A stretch of 56,293 nt of DNA from the NCBI GenBank assembly GCA_905234495.1, contig CAJOHE010000004.1:165348-221640 (forward strand), read 5' to 3'. The stretch is from an uncultured Eubacterium sp. GTDB lineage: Bacteria > Bacillota > Clostridia > Oscillospirales > Acutalibacteraceae. The position numbers and the translations under genes were made by a program. This document shows positions 26,954-36,252 of this stretch, piece by piece (within the stretch, counting starts at the first letter, position 1; each line of letters opens with the position of its first letter). The notes beneath the pieces were generated by a model. The model did no database searches, had not been told where the DNA came from, and saw only the letters and a list, made by a program, of their open reading frames with translations.

Positions 26954-27706
26954 TTGAGCACGATTAATACATTACTGACTGACGTGGCGAGAATCGTTTT
27001 GCCGGCTGTGGGATTTTTCATTCTCGCAACCTGCGTCATCTCGCTTTTCAGGAACAGACCGAGACTTCATAAGCTTGCTCAGCTTGTCGACCAGAACAGC
27101 GGCTCGATTATCGACATTGACCGCTGGGAAATCTCGATCGGCAAGAGCAGGTCAAACGATATAGTTCTGCCGATGCCGAACGTGTCGCGTTTTCACGCCG
27201 TAATCTCGAAAAAGAGAAACGAGTGGGTTATAACCGACACCTTCTCAAAGCAGGGCGTTTTCGTAAACGGTCAGCAGATCGAGGGCACGACCGCGATTGA
27301 GGACGGCGACCTCATCACAATCGGTTCAATCCCGCTCAAGTTTGTCTGCGCCGACGCGCTTTCAAACGAGACAAAGGCGCAGATGAGAACCGCCGCGGCT
27401 TCGACCGCGAGCTCGGGCGTTGCTTACGCGGTGCTTGTTGACGTTCAGACCCACAGACCCGTTTATCTCAGAAAGCAGGACGTGCTCATCGGCAGGGGCG
27501 AGGACGCGGACATAAAGATTAACCTCGACACGGTAAGCTCCCACCACGCGAGAATTCATCTCACAACGAGGGGTTGGGCGCTTTCCGACCTCAACAGTCA
27601 CAACGGAACAAAGCTCAACGGCAGATTCATCAATCAGCCCCAGCTTATATTTGACGAGGACATCATCACCTTCGGTGAGAGAGTTTTCGTATTCTATGAA
27701 AGGTAG
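26954..27706 (+). CDS. Membrane-anchored protein with two FHA domains
   Basis: A 250-aa protein with an N-terminal membrane helix (about 13-30, VLPAVGFFILATCVISLF) and two forkhead-associated domains that bind phosphothreonine. The first (about 50-130) has IGKSRSNDIVLPMPNVSRFHAVI and the second (175-250) has LIGRGEDADIKINLDTVSSHHARI with SHNGTKLNG. The start is TTG 26954 with AGAGGTG upstream. It sits 8 bases before an FtsW/RodA gene and a PBP gene, as in the actinobacterial fhaB-rodA-pbpA cluster, so phospho-signalling to wall synthesis by a Ser/Thr kinase is a reasonable inference; no kinase gene is in the window. Confidence 0.87.
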   Translation: MSTINTLLTDVARIVLPAVGFFILATCVISLFRNRPRLHKLAQLVDQNSGSIIDIDRWEISIGKSRSNDIVLPMPNVSRFHAVISKKRNEWVITDTFSKQGVFVNGQQIEGTTAIEDGDLITIGSIPLKFVCADALSNETKAQMRTAAASTASSGVAYAVLVDVQTHRPVYLRKQDVLIGRGEDADIKINLDTVSSHHARIHLTTRGWALSDLNSHNGTKLNGRFINQPQLIFDEDIITFGERVFVFYER

Positions 27707-27714
27707 GGCGAAGT

Positions 27715-28974
27715 ATGGCAAAGAATAAGATTCATCACATAAAGCCGATAAACAACTTCGCTCTTTTGGGACTTCTCAGCATATTTGAGCTTGTTGTTGC
27801 ATATTTTGCCGCGGCTTCCTACGAGACCTTCAATCTCAAGGTGCTCGCCTGCCTCGCGGTATTTATGGTGGTTGAATGGGTGTACGTCATCGGCTTCTAC
27901 ACCATAATGCACAGAAGAAATTTTGAGCTTGAATTCATCGCCTTTTTCCTCACCTACGTCGGACTGACGGTCATCGGCTCGGTTGACGACAAGGCGTGTA
28001 TGAAGCAGCTTATCATCGCAGTTGCGGCTATCGTTGCCTATATCATTCTTGTGTTCGTTCTCGGCAACGTCGACCTCTGTATGAAGCTGAGACTGCCCGT
28101 CGCAATCGCGGCTATGGGGCTTTTAGGGCTCAACATCATCATAGGCACGGTCAAATACGGTGCGCAGAACTGGATTGAGGTAGGCGGCTTCACAATTCAG
28201 CCGTCGGAATTTGTAAAGGTTGCGTTCATCTTCGTGGGCGCGGCAACCCTTGAAAAGATTCAGACCTCGAAGAACATCATCAAGTTCATCGTATTCTCGG
28301 TTGCCTGCGTGGGCGCGCTCATTCTCATCCGCGATTTCGGTACTGCGCTGATATTCTTTATCACGTTCCTGATTATCGCGTTTATGAACTCGGGCGACAT
28401 CAAGACAATCGGACTTGCCGTATCGGCGGCAGGTCTCGGCGGCGCAATCGTTATCAAGTATAAATCCTACGTTACAAAGCGTTTTTCTATCTACCGCCAC
28501 GTCTGGGAAGACCCGTACGACAAGGGATATCAGCAGGCTCACGTTCTCACGGGAATCGCCTCGGGAGGCTTGCTCGGACTCGGAATAGGCAAGGGCAGAA
28601 TCAGATATTATTTTGACGACTATCTCACGATTACCGACGATATCTTCGGCGTAATCTGCGAGGAATGGGGCTTCATCTTTGCCGTAATCCTCGTGCTCTG
28701 CTTCGTTGCGATAGCGATTTCCGCGCTTGTAAATTCAATCGCTGCAAGGTCGACCTTCTATTCAATCTCGGCGGTTGCGGGCGCGGGTATGCTTCTTTTC
28801 CAGACCGCGCTCAACATCTTCGGCATAACCGACGTTCTTCCGCTTACGGGCGTAACGCTTCCCTTTATCAGTCAGGGCGGAAGCTCGATGATTAGCTGCT
28901 GGCTCGTGCTCGCGTTTATCAAGGCTTCCGATATTCGTACTTACAACTATCTGGGAGGTGCGAAGAAGAAATGA
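27715..28974 (+). CDS. FtsW/RodA/SpoVE-family peptidoglycan polymerase (SEDS)
   Basis: A 419-aa protein with about ten helices. SEDS marks are WIEVGGFTIQPSEFVKVAFI, LILIRDFGTALIFFITFLII, GLGIGKGRI, DFIFG-type DDIFGVICEEWGFI and LTGVTLPFISQGGSSMI. It polymerises glycan strands from lipid II together with its cognate PBP, which follows with a 4-base overlap. The pairing cannot by itself tell elongation (RodA) from division (FtsW). Confidence 0.93.
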   Translation: MAKNKIHHIKPINNFALLGLLSIFELVVAYFAAASYETFNLKVLACLAVFMVVEWVYVIGFYTIMHRRNFELEFIAFFLTYVGLTVIGSVDDKACMKQLIIAVAAIVAYIILVFVLGNVDLCMKLRLPVAIAAMGLLGLNIIIGTVKYGAQNWIEVGGFTIQPSEFVKVAFIFVGAATLEKIQTSKNIIKFIVFSVACVGALILIRDFGTALIFFITFLIIAFMNSGDIKTIGLAVSAAGLGGAIVIKYKSYVTKRFSIYRHVWEDPYDKGYQQAHVLTGIASGGLLGLGIGKGRIRYYFDDYLTITDDIFGVICEEWGFIFAVILVLCFVAIAISALVNSIAARSTFYSISAVAGAGMLLFQTALNIFGITDVLPLTGVTLPFISQGGSSMISCWLVLAFIKASDIRTYNYLGGAKKK

Positions 28975-30359
28975 AGATGATTACAAGAAGAGGGCTTTTC
29001 CTTCTTATTCTGATAGTTGGCTTCCTCGGCGGTCTCGGCTTTATGAGCTACAGCCTTGTGACCGAGGGTTCAAGCTGGGCTATGCAGCCCTATAACGGCT
29101 CAATCTACCGCAACGGCGAGCTTATTGCCGAGGGCGAAATCAGCGACGTAAACGGCGAGGTGCTTGCACAGACCGTTGACGGCGAGAGAGTTTATAACGA
29201 AAACGACGACGTGAGAAAGGCAACCCTTCACGCGGTCGGCGACACGATGGGCTTCATCTCGACGGGCGTTCAGAACGTCTATGAGTCAAGGCTTGTGGGC
29301 TATAATCCGCTCAACGGTATCTATTCAATCACGAGAAACGGCAGCGGCAACGATATGTCGCTCACGATTGACGCCCATGTGTGCGAGGTTGCATACGACG
29401 CGCTTTCCGATTACAAGGCGGGCTGCGTCGGCGTGGTAAACTACAAGACGGGCGATATTGTATGTATGGTTTCAACCCCCGCATACGACCCCGTAAACAA
29501 GCCCGGCGACATCGACACAAACGATTACTACGAGGGCGTTTACATCAACAGGCTCCTCACGGGTATGTACACCCCGGGTTCAACCTTCAAGCTTGTCACG
29601 GCGATTTGCGCCATTGAAAACATCCCCGATATAAACACGAGAACCTTCACCTGCGAGGGCGAATACGACGCGGGCGGAACTCCGATTGAGTGTAACGGCT
29701 ATCACGGCGAAATCACCTTTGAAGAGGCGCTTGCGAAGTCCTGTAACTCAGCGTTCGCGCAGATTGCGATTGAGCTCGGCCCCGATAAGATTATGGAAAC
29801 CGCAAAGAGCCTCGGTATGACAGAAGAGGTGCTCGTGAGCGGCGACATCCGTTCCGCAACGGGCAAGATGTTCCTTGAGTCGGGCGACGCAAACGACTAC
29901 GTCGGCTGGACGGGTATCGGACAGGGCGACACCCTGCTGCCTCCCGTAGCGATGCTCAGACTTTCCGCTGCTATTGCAAACAACGGCAACGCAGTCAGCT
30001 TCAACCTTGTGGACACCTTTGCAAACAAGGCGGGCAAGGCTCTTGATATGAGCATTTCAACGAGGGAAACCCAGCTTCTCAGCACCCAGACCGCTGAGCA
30101 GATGAAGAGTATGATGAGATACGCCGTTGAAAATCAGTACGGCGACTACAACTATGAGGGACTTAGCCTCTGCGCCAAGTCGGGTACAGCCCAGATTGAC
30201 GGCGACACCGACCACAACACGGCGTGGTTCACGGGCTTTATGAACGATTCAAACAATCCCTACGCCTTCGTGGTGGTTGTTGAATACGGCGGCTCGGGTT
30301 CCCAGACGGCAGGACCGATTGCAAACAGAGTGCTTCAGGCGCTCGTGAACGGTGAGTAG
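28971..30359 (+). CDS. Class B penicillin-binding protein (transpeptidase)
   Basis: A 462-aa protein with an N-terminal helix (about 8-28) and a transpeptidase domain from about 140. The active-site Ser is in PGSTFKLV (SxxK), SCNSAF is the SxN motif and AKSGTAQ stands for KTG. The pedestal domain is short, as in PbpA of the FHA-RodA-PbpA cluster. It crosslinks peptidoglycan made by the SEDS partner just upstream (ATGA overlap). Confidence 0.92.
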   Translation: MKMITRRGLFLLILIVGFLGGLGFMSYSLVTEGSSWAMQPYNGSIYRNGELIAEGEISDVNGEVLAQTVDGERVYNENDDVRKATLHAVGDTMGFISTGVQNVYESRLVGYNPLNGIYSITRNGSGNDMSLTIDAHVCEVAYDALSDYKAGCVGVVNYKTGDIVCMVSTPAYDPVNKPGDIDTNDYYEGVYINRLLTGMYTPGSTFKLVTAICAIENIPDINTRTFTCEGEYDAGGTPIECNGYHGEITFEEALAKSCNSAFAQIAIELGPDKIMETAKSLGMTEEVLVSGDIRSATGKMFLESGDANDYVGWTGIGQGDTLLPPVAMLRLSAAIANNGNAVSFNLVDTFANKAGKALDMSISTRETQLLSTQTAEQMKSMMRYAVENQYGDYNYEGLSLCAKSGTAQIDGDTDHNTAWFTGFMNDSNNPYAFVVVVEYGGSGSQTAGPIANRVLQALVNGE

Positions 30360-30360
30360 T

Positions 30361-31623
30361 TTGAACAATAACGAAAAACAAATTGAAAAGGCGCTTCTGA
30401 TTTCCGTTGATACGGGGGACTTTGACGCTGAAACCTCGATGTATGAGCTCGGCGAGCTTACAAAGACCGCGGGCGCGGTTGTTGCGGGCGTAATCATACA
30501 GAGAAAGGCGACGGTCGACGGCGCAACCTACCTCGGAAGGGGCAGGCTTGACGAGGCTGCGCAGTTTTGCGAAAACAACGATATCGACCTTGTGATTGCG
30601 GACTGCGAGCTCTCGCCCGTTCAGGTCAGAAACATAGAGGACGCAACTGATACGAGGGTGGTTGACAGGACTACCCTCATACTTGATATATTTGCAGGTC
30701 GTGCAAAATCAAAAGAGGGTAAGCTTCAGGTTGAGCTTGCCCAGCTCAAATATTCCCTGCCGAGACTCACGGGAAAGGGTACGGCGCTCTCAAGGCTCGG
30801 CGGCGGTATCGGCACGAGGGGACCCGGCGAAACGAAGCTCGAAACCGACAAAAGGCATATCAGACGGCGTATTCAGAATATTAAGCGTGAGCTTGACGAC
30901 GTTGAAAAGCGCAGGGATATGCAGCACAAAAGGCGCAAGAAAAACGGCGCGGTCTCGGTCGCGATAGTCGGCTACACCAACGCGGGAAAATCAACGCTGA
31001 TGAACTATCTCACAAACGCGGGCGTGCTTGAAGAGGACAAGCTTTTTGCAACGCTTGACCCGACCGCGAGAAAACTCACCCTTCCCGACGGGCAGCAGAT
31101 TATGCTCATTGACACGGTAGGTTTCATCAGCAGACTGCCTCACCAGCTTGTTGACGCGTTTCGTTCCACGCTTGAGGAAGCAACCTACGCCGACCTGATT
31201 TTAAACGTGTGCGACGCTTCCGACGAGGACTGCCACGAGCACATCAGAACGACCTATGAAATCCTTGAATCCCTCTTTGAGGACGGCAGGGTGAACGTTC
31301 CCGTCATCAACGTTTTCAACAAAATTGATAAGGCTGAGGGATATGAGGACAGAATACTCTTTTACGGCGCCGACAGCCCCTGCGTGTGCATAAGCGCGCT
31401 GAACGGTACGGGCGTTGACAGGCTTCTTGAAAAGATTCGGGAATGCCTGCCTCAGACGAGAAAGAGGGCGCAGCTTCTCATCCCGTTTGATATGGGCTCG
31501 GTTGCGGGCGCTATAAGAAAAGACGGCGTGGTTCATTCCGAGGAATTCACCGAAAACGGCATAAAGCTTGACGCCACGGTTGAAATTTCCTTCCTTGAAA
31601 AAATTAAAGATTATATTATCTGA
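30361..31623 (+). CDS. hflX: Ribosome-associated GTPase HflX
   Basis: A 420-aa GTPase that acts on stalled or hibernating ribosomes. The N-terminal domain has the YLGRGRLDEAAQF and VVDRTTLILDIFAGRA boxes and GGIGTRGPGETKLETDKR. The G domain has GYTNAGKST, DTVGFISRLPHQLV and NVFNKIDK. The start is uncertain: TTG 30361 has GGTGAG just before, while GTG 30352 lies within the PBP stop region and lacks a site. Confidence 0.93.
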   Translation: MNNNEKQIEKALLISVDTGDFDAETSMYELGELTKTAGAVVAGVIIQRKATVDGATYLGRGRLDEAAQFCENNDIDLVIADCELSPVQVRNIEDATDTRVVDRTTLILDIFAGRAKSKEGKLQVELAQLKYSLPRLTGKGTALSRLGGGIGTRGPGETKLETDKRHIRRRIQNIKRELDDVEKRRDMQHKRRKKNGAVSVAIVGYTNAGKSTLMNYLTNAGVLEEDKLFATLDPTARKLTLPDGQQIMLIDTVGFISRLPHQLVDAFRSTLEEATYADLILNVCDASDEDCHEHIRTTYEILESLFEDGRVNVPVINVFNKIDKAEGYEDRILFYGADSPCVCISALNGTGVDRLLEKIRECLPQTRKRAQLLIPFDMGSVAGAIRKDGVVHSEEFTENGIKLDATVEISFLEKIKDYII

Positions 31624-31654
31624 ACGGGCATCATAGAATTACTTAGGTGATTTT

Positions 31655-32119
31655 ATGAACATAGTTACATTCAGACTGAAACCCGTAACAATATTCGGCA
31701 TACTTCTTGTTTTGACGGGCGTTGTTGTGATTGCGCTGAGCTTTGTGTCAAACAAGCTTCCGAAGGAAAAGAGCGTTTCGGCGGTGGTGAGCGCCTCGAC
31801 CGACGAGGAAAGAAGGGCGTACCTTGAGTCCTTCGGCTGGGAACTCGGAAGCGAGTGCGAGGAAAAGGAACTCACGATTCCCGAAAAGTGGAACAACGTC
31901 TACTCAAACTACAACGATATTCAGCTCAATCAGGGCTTTGACCTGACCGAATACAAGGGCAAGAGGGTTACCCTCTACACCTATGAAATAACAAATTATG
32001 AGGACGAAAGCGTCGGCATAGTCGCGGATATGCTTGTCTGCGACGGCAGGCTGATAGGGGGCGACGTCTGCAACACCTCTGCGGAAAACGGCTTCCTCGT
32101 CGGCTTCAACGGTGAATAA
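31655..32119 (+). CDS. DUF4830 domain protein, membrane-anchored
   Basis: A 154-aa protein with one N-terminal helix (about 11-30, VTIFGILLVLTGVVVIAL) and an extracytoplasmic domain that reads like DUF4830: DEERRAYLESFGWELG, LTIPEKWNNVYSNYNDIQ, GFDLTEYKGKRVTLYTYEITNY and DGRLIGGDVCN. Function is unknown. It lies directly before an RsuA-type gene with no gap. Confidence 0.78.
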   Translation: MNIVTFRLKPVTIFGILLVLTGVVVIALSFVSNKLPKEKSVSAVVSASTDEERRAYLESFGWELGSECEEKELTIPEKWNNVYSNYNDIQLNQGFDLTEYKGKRVTLYTYEITNYEDESVGIVADMLVCDGRLIGGDVCNTSAENGFLVGFNGE

Positions 32120-32827
32120 ATGGAAAGAATTGACAAGATTATTTCGGACGCAAAAAACATAACGAGAGCGCAGGCAAAGACGCTCATCAGGCAGGGCAGA
32201 GTCAGCGTAAACGGCTCTGCCGTTAAAGACGCGGGCTTAAAGGTTGACGAGGGCGCCGCCGAGATTATCTGCGACGGAAAGCGCGTTGAATACAGCAGAT
32301 TCGTCTATATTATGCTCAACAAGTCGAAGGGCGTGATTTCAGCGTCCGACGGCAGGGGCGAGAAAACCGTTGTCGACCTTCTGCCCGATGAGATGAAGAG
32401 GAAAAACCTCTTTCCGGCAGGACGGCTTGACAAGGACACGACGGGCTTTGTGCTCATCACCGACGACGGCGATTTTGCCCACAGGATTCTTTCGCCGAAA
32501 AAGCACATCCCAAAAACCTACGTCGCAAAGCTGGACAAGCCCGTTGACGAAGATATAATAAAGGCGTTTGAAACGGGCGTTGAGCTAGGGGACGAAACCT
32601 GCCTTCCCGCAACCCTGAAAGTGACCGATGAGGCTACAAACGAGGTCGAGGTCACAATCGCGCAGGGGATGTATCACCAGATTAAAAGGATGTTTAAAAA
32701 ATACGGCGCCGAGGTGCTTGAGCTTGAGCGGATAAAAATGGGAAATCTTCCCATTGACCCCGCCCTTGAGTACGGCGAGTGCCGTTATCTCACAAAAGAC
32801 GAGCTGAAAATGATTGAAGGGCAATAG
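32120..32827 (+). CDS. RsuA/RluB-family rRNA pseudouridine synthase
   Basis: A 235-aa enzyme. An S4 domain occupies residues 1-55 (NITRAQAKTLIRQGRVSVNG) and the catalytic domain has AGRLDKDTTGFVLITDDG with the catalytic Asp, then HIPKTYVAKL and GMYHQIKRMF. The closest type is the 16S U516 enzyme RsuA, but RluB/E/F share these boxes. The ATG touches the previous stop (TAAATG). Confidence 0.88.
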   Translation: MERIDKIISDAKNITRAQAKTLIRQGRVSVNGSAVKDAGLKVDEGAAEIICDGKRVEYSRFVYIMLNKSKGVISASDGRGEKTVVDLLPDEMKRKNLFPAGRLDKDTTGFVLITDDGDFAHRILSPKKHIPKTYVAKLDKPVDEDIIKAFETGVELGDETCLPATLKVTDEATNEVEVTIAQGMYHQIKRMFKKYGAEVLELERIKMGNLPIDPALEYGECRYLTKDELKMIEGQ

Positions 32828-32939
32828 TGCTTTTTTGCATTTTTTCTCAAAAACAAAACAAGATATTGTGGTTTATCGCTTCGCTTTGTAACATTTATGC
32901 AACTATTACAATTTTTTTATTGTTTTTTTGTTAAAATAG

Positions 32940-32968
32940 TTGCAAAACGCAAATAAACATTGTATAAT
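32940..32968 (+). promoter_or_regulatory. Promoter of the PucR-type regulator gene
   Basis: TTGCAA (32940-32945), 17-bp spacer, TATAAT (32963-32968), 68 bases before the ATG. The surrounding 32828-33036 is AT-rich with several TTGCA copies. Confidence 0.7.
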
Positions 32969-33036
32969 GTTTACAAGAAGACAGTTAATTTTTTGTGCAA
33001 ATTTGTTGCAATCGTGATTTAAGCAGAGGTGATAAT

Positions 33037-34122
33037 ATGCCAAACAGATTGTTCCAAGGTATTATTAATCAGATGCGAGAGGCTGTTGACCGCACAATCG
33101 GCGTGGTTGACGACCAGGGTAACGTTGTTGCCTGCAGTGAGCTCAGCCTTATCGGCGAGGTGAGAAAGGGCGTAATTACCGCGGGCGTGTTTAACGCAAA
33201 GCAGACCTGTGTTGACGACGCCACCTACACCATTTTTAACGCCACCGTACGCTCGGATTACGCCGTTTTCGTTGAGGGAACGGACGAAATCAGCAGAAGG
33301 TACTCGCAGCTCATCGCCGTTGCGCTTGACCAGATTAAGCAGAACAACGACGAAAAATTCGACTGCTCAAACTTTGTTAAAAACGTAATCCTCGACAATA
33401 TTCTGCCGGGCGATATATACATCAAGGCGAGGGAGCTTCATTTCAACAACGACGCCACAAGGGTTGTTTTCCTTGTGAGAACCGAGGCTGAAACCGAGAT
33501 TTCCGTCTTTGAGATTATCCAGAATTTCTTCCCCGACAAGACCAAGGATTTCGTTATCAATATCAATGAAAACGATATCGCCCTCATCAAAGAGGTAAGG
33601 CCGAACGTTGACAGCAAGGACCTTGAAAAGCTTGCGCGCTCAATCTGCGACACGCTTCACACCGAGTTCTATCTCAACGCGCTCATCGGCATCGGCACCT
33701 GCGTTACGGGCGTAAAAGAGCTTGCCCATTCGTTTAAGGAAGCTCAGGTTGCGCTTGAGGTCGGCAAGGTTTTCGACACCGAGAAAAACATCGTAAGCTA
33801 CGAAAATCTCGGTATCGCAAGACTGATTTATCAGCTTCCGACAACGCTCTGCGATATGTTCCTCAAAGAGGTTTTCAAGAAGGGCTCAATCGAGGCGCTC
33901 GACCAGGAAACCCTCTTCACGATTCAGAAATTCTTCGAAAACAACCTCAACGTTTCCGAGACGTCGAGAAAGCTTTTCGTTCACAGAAATACGCTTGTTT
34001 ACAGGCTTGAAAAAATCAAGAAGCTCACGGGTCTTGACCTGAGAGAGTTTGACGACGCCATCGTATTTAAAGTAGCTCTTATGGTAAATAAGTATCTGGC
34101 TTCAAGCCCGATTAAATACTAA
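33037..34122 (+). CDS. PucR/CdaR-type transcriptional regulator
   Basis: A 361-aa regulator. The N-terminal ~130 residues resemble a sugar-diacid/PAS-like sensing domain (DRTIGVVDDQGNVVACSEL). The middle has a GGDEF-like degenerate module (LIGIGTCVTGVKELAHSFKEAQVALEVG) and the C terminus the PucR helix-turn-helix (FFENNLNVSETSRKLFVHRNTLVYRLEKI). ATG 33037 has AGAGGTGATAAT upstream. It stands just before ftsE with its own promoter and terminator, so a link to the FtsEX-M23 locus is positional only. Confidence 0.85.
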   Translation: MPNRLFQGIINQMREAVDRTIGVVDDQGNVVACSELSLIGEVRKGVITAGVFNAKQTCVDDATYTIFNATVRSDYAVFVEGTDEISRRYSQLIAVALDQIKQNNDEKFDCSNFVKNVILDNILPGDIYIKARELHFNNDATRVVFLVRTEAETEISVFEIIQNFFPDKTKDFVININENDIALIKEVRPNVDSKDLEKLARSICDTLHTEFYLNALIGIGTCVTGVKELAHSFKEAQVALEVGKVFDTEKNIVSYENLGIARLIYQLPTTLCDMFLKEVFKKGSIEALDQETLFTIQKFFENNLNVSETSRKLFVHRNTLVYRLEKIKKLTGLDLREFDDAIVFKVALMVNKYLASSPIKY

Positions 34123-34132
34123 AAAAACAAAG

Positions 34133-34157
34133 CGGACAGGATTTCCTGTCCGTTTTT
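34133..34157 (+). terminator. Terminator after the PucR-type regulator
   Basis: CGGACAGG (34133-34140), loop ATTT, CCTGTCCG (34145-34152), then TTTTT. Confidence 0.87.
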
Positions 34158-34257
34158 CATTTGTTACAAAACGGTAAATTGCCGTTTTGAAACGCCCATA
34201 TATAGGGGATGAAACCTAAAAGTTTACAATTCAGTTACAGAATATTACAAAAAAGTC

Positions 34258-34286
34258 TTGATTTTGTATATAAGTTAGTATATTAT
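34258..34286 (+). promoter_or_regulatory. Promoter of the ftsE-ftsX-M23 locus
   Basis: TTGATT (34258-34263), 17-bp spacer, TATTAT (34281-34286), leaving a leader of about 70 bases before ftsE. Confidence 0.65.
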
Positions 34287-34363
34287 ATATGTAGTTATGT
34301 TTATCTGTGGCGGTGCGCTCTTTTGAGCCGTCGCTGCAAATGCAAATAAAAGAGGTAAAAAAA

Positions 34364-35332
34364 GTGATAGAATTCAGAAATGTATCAAAGGTGTATGACA
34401 GCAACAACACCCACGCGCTTTCAAACGTCAACATCAAGATTGAAGACGGCGAGTTCGTGTTTGTTGTCGGAGCTTCGGGCGCAGGTAAATCAACCTTCCT
34501 CAAGCTCATTATGCACGAGGAAAAGCCGAGCGAGGGCGAGATAATCTTTAACGATTATTCATCGGCAACGCTCAAGAAAAGGCAGATTCCTTACTACAGA
34601 AGAGATATGGGAATAGTTTTCCAGGATTTCAGACTTATTCCCAAGATGACAGTTTACGACAACGTTGCGTTTGCAATGCGCGTTATCGGCGCGAAGGAAA
34701 AGGAAATCAGAAAGAGAGTTCCCTACATCCTTCAGCTCGTCGGTCTTTCCCAGAAGGCGCGCTCACTTCCAAACGAGCTTTCGGGCGGTGAGCAGCAGCG
34801 CGTATCCCTTGCAAGGGCGCTTGTAAACAATCCCAAGGTTATTATCGCGGACGAGCCCACGGGTAACGTTGACCCCGAGATGAGCCACGAAATCGTAGGT
34901 CTTCTCACAAAAATCAACAATTCCGGCACAACCGTTATTATGGTAACCCACGAGCACGAGCTTGTTCGTTCCTTCCAGAGAAGGGTTATCGTAATCAAAA
35001 ACGGCGAGGTTGTTTCCGATACGCCCGACCCGACGCACGCTCAGTTTGAGAGCGAAACCCCGAAGGAAGACACGGATATGTTCTTCTTTACCGAGGACGT
35101 TGCGGTTACCGACGTAGGACTGGACGAGCTCACCGAAGAGGCTGCGGCAACTCTTATTGAAGAGACCGATGCCGAAAAGCCCGAGGAAGAAGCGAGCGAA
35201 GAAGCACCCGCAGAGGAAGCTTCACAGGAAGAGACGCCCGCCGAGGAAGCAGCGTCCGAGGACGAGGATATCTTTGAGGACGCGCTCACCGAAGACTCGG
35301 ACAGCGAGGAAGAAGCAGGGGGTGAGGAATAA
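34364..35332 (+). CDS. ftsE: Cell division ATPase FtsE with long acidic C-terminal tail
   Basis: A 322-aa ABC ATPase that with FtsX drives peptidoglycan hydrolase activation at the membrane. Walker A is GASGAGKST, signature LSGGEQQR, Walker B VIIADEPTGNVD; YRRDMGIVFQDFRLIPKMTVYDN is typical FtsE. The core ends near residue 225. About 95 further residues are rich in Glu, Ala, Ser and Asp (AEEASQEETPAEEAASEDED), which ordinary FtsE lacks. GTG 34364 is chosen for AGAGGTAA upstream. It overlaps ftsX by one base. Confidence 0.93.
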   Translation: MIEFRNVSKVYDSNNTHALSNVNIKIEDGEFVFVVGASGAGKSTFLKLIMHEEKPSEGEIIFNDYSSATLKKRQIPYYRRDMGIVFQDFRLIPKMTVYDNVAFAMRVIGAKEKEIRKRVPYILQLVGLSQKARSLPNELSGGEQQRVSLARALVNNPKVIIADEPTGNVDPEMSHEIVGLLTKINNSGTTVIMVTHEHELVRSFQRRVIVIKNGEVVSDTPDPTHAQFESETPKEDTDMFFFTEDVAVTDVGLDELTEEAAATLIEETDAEKPEEEASEEAPAEEASQEETPAEEAASEDEDIFEDALTEDSDSEEEAGGEE

Positions 35333-36252
35333 TGACCGGTTCAAGTATTAAGTATCTTACCAAGGAAGGCTTCAGAAACGTATGGACAAACAGAATGATG
35401 TCCATCGCCTCAATCGCCGTTCTTATGAGCTGTCTTGTTCTTATCGGCTCAGCGGCTATGATGTTCCTCAACATCGACTCGCTTCTTGCAAGAATTGAAG
35501 AAGAAAACGTCGTAATGGTATTCATCGACGAGGAAGCCACGGAAGAAGATATCGCGGCTATGGAAACTCAGATTACCGACCTCGGCAACGTTAAGGAAAT
35601 CGAATTCGTTGCAAAAGAGGACGCGTGGGAACAGCAGCTCGAAACGATGGAAGAGGCTCAGGCAGAGTTCTTCAAGGAACAGAGCAACGACATTCCTCTT
35701 CCCGACGCATACAAGGTAACAATCGACAACCTTGACTATTTCGACGACACGGTTGAAGGCATCAAAGGCCTCGACCATATCGATACAATCCGTGAAAACA
35801 GAGAGCTTGCCCAGAGGCTTGTTTCAATCCGTCAGGGCATTTCGGTTATCTCGATTGTAATCATTTCTGTATTATTTGCAATATCACTCTTTATCATTTC
35901 AAATACAATCAGACTTACTGTTTACAACAGAAAGCTTGAGATAAGCATTATGAAATCAGTTGGCGCAACAAACAACTTTGTCCGCTTCCCGTTTGTTATC
36001 GAGGGTATGATTTTAGGCGTACTTTCCGGGGCGGTTGGTCTTCTCCTCGTATGGGGACTTTACGAGCTCATCGTATCAAGGTTTAACGCGCTGCTTGAAT
36101 CATTGAATCTCGGTGCAGTCGGCTTTGCGGGATATGCGCTTCCGATGCTCGGTGCGTTCATCCTCATCGGCGTAATCTGCGGCGTCGGCGGTTCCGTGCT
36201 TACAATGAACAAGTATCTTAACAAAGAAGGTAGTGAGATAAGCAATGTCTAA
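35332..36252 (+). CDS. ftsX: Cell division permease FtsX
   Basis: A 306-aa permease with four helices: one at about 24-46, an extracellular domain from 47 to 170 that binds hydrolase coiled coils, and three C-terminal helices. VYNRKLEISIMKSVGATNNFVRFPFVIEGMI is the FtsX/MacB coupling region. It follows ftsE (TAATG) and overlaps the first M23 gene by 8 bases. Confidence 0.94.
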   Translation: MTGSSIKYLTKEGFRNVWTNRMMSIASIAVLMSCLVLIGSAAMMFLNIDSLLARIEEENVVMVFIDEEATEEDIAAMETQITDLGNVKEIEFVAKEDAWEQQLETMEEAQAEFFKEQSNDIPLPDAYKVTIDNLDYFDDTVEGIKGLDHIDTIRENRELAQRLVSIRQGISVISIVIISVLFAISLFIISNTIRLTVYNRKLEISIMKSVGATNNFVRFPFVIEGMILGVLSGAVGLLLVWGLYELIVSRFNALLESLNLGAVGFAGYALPMLGAFILIGVICGVGGSVLTMNKYLNKEGSEISNV

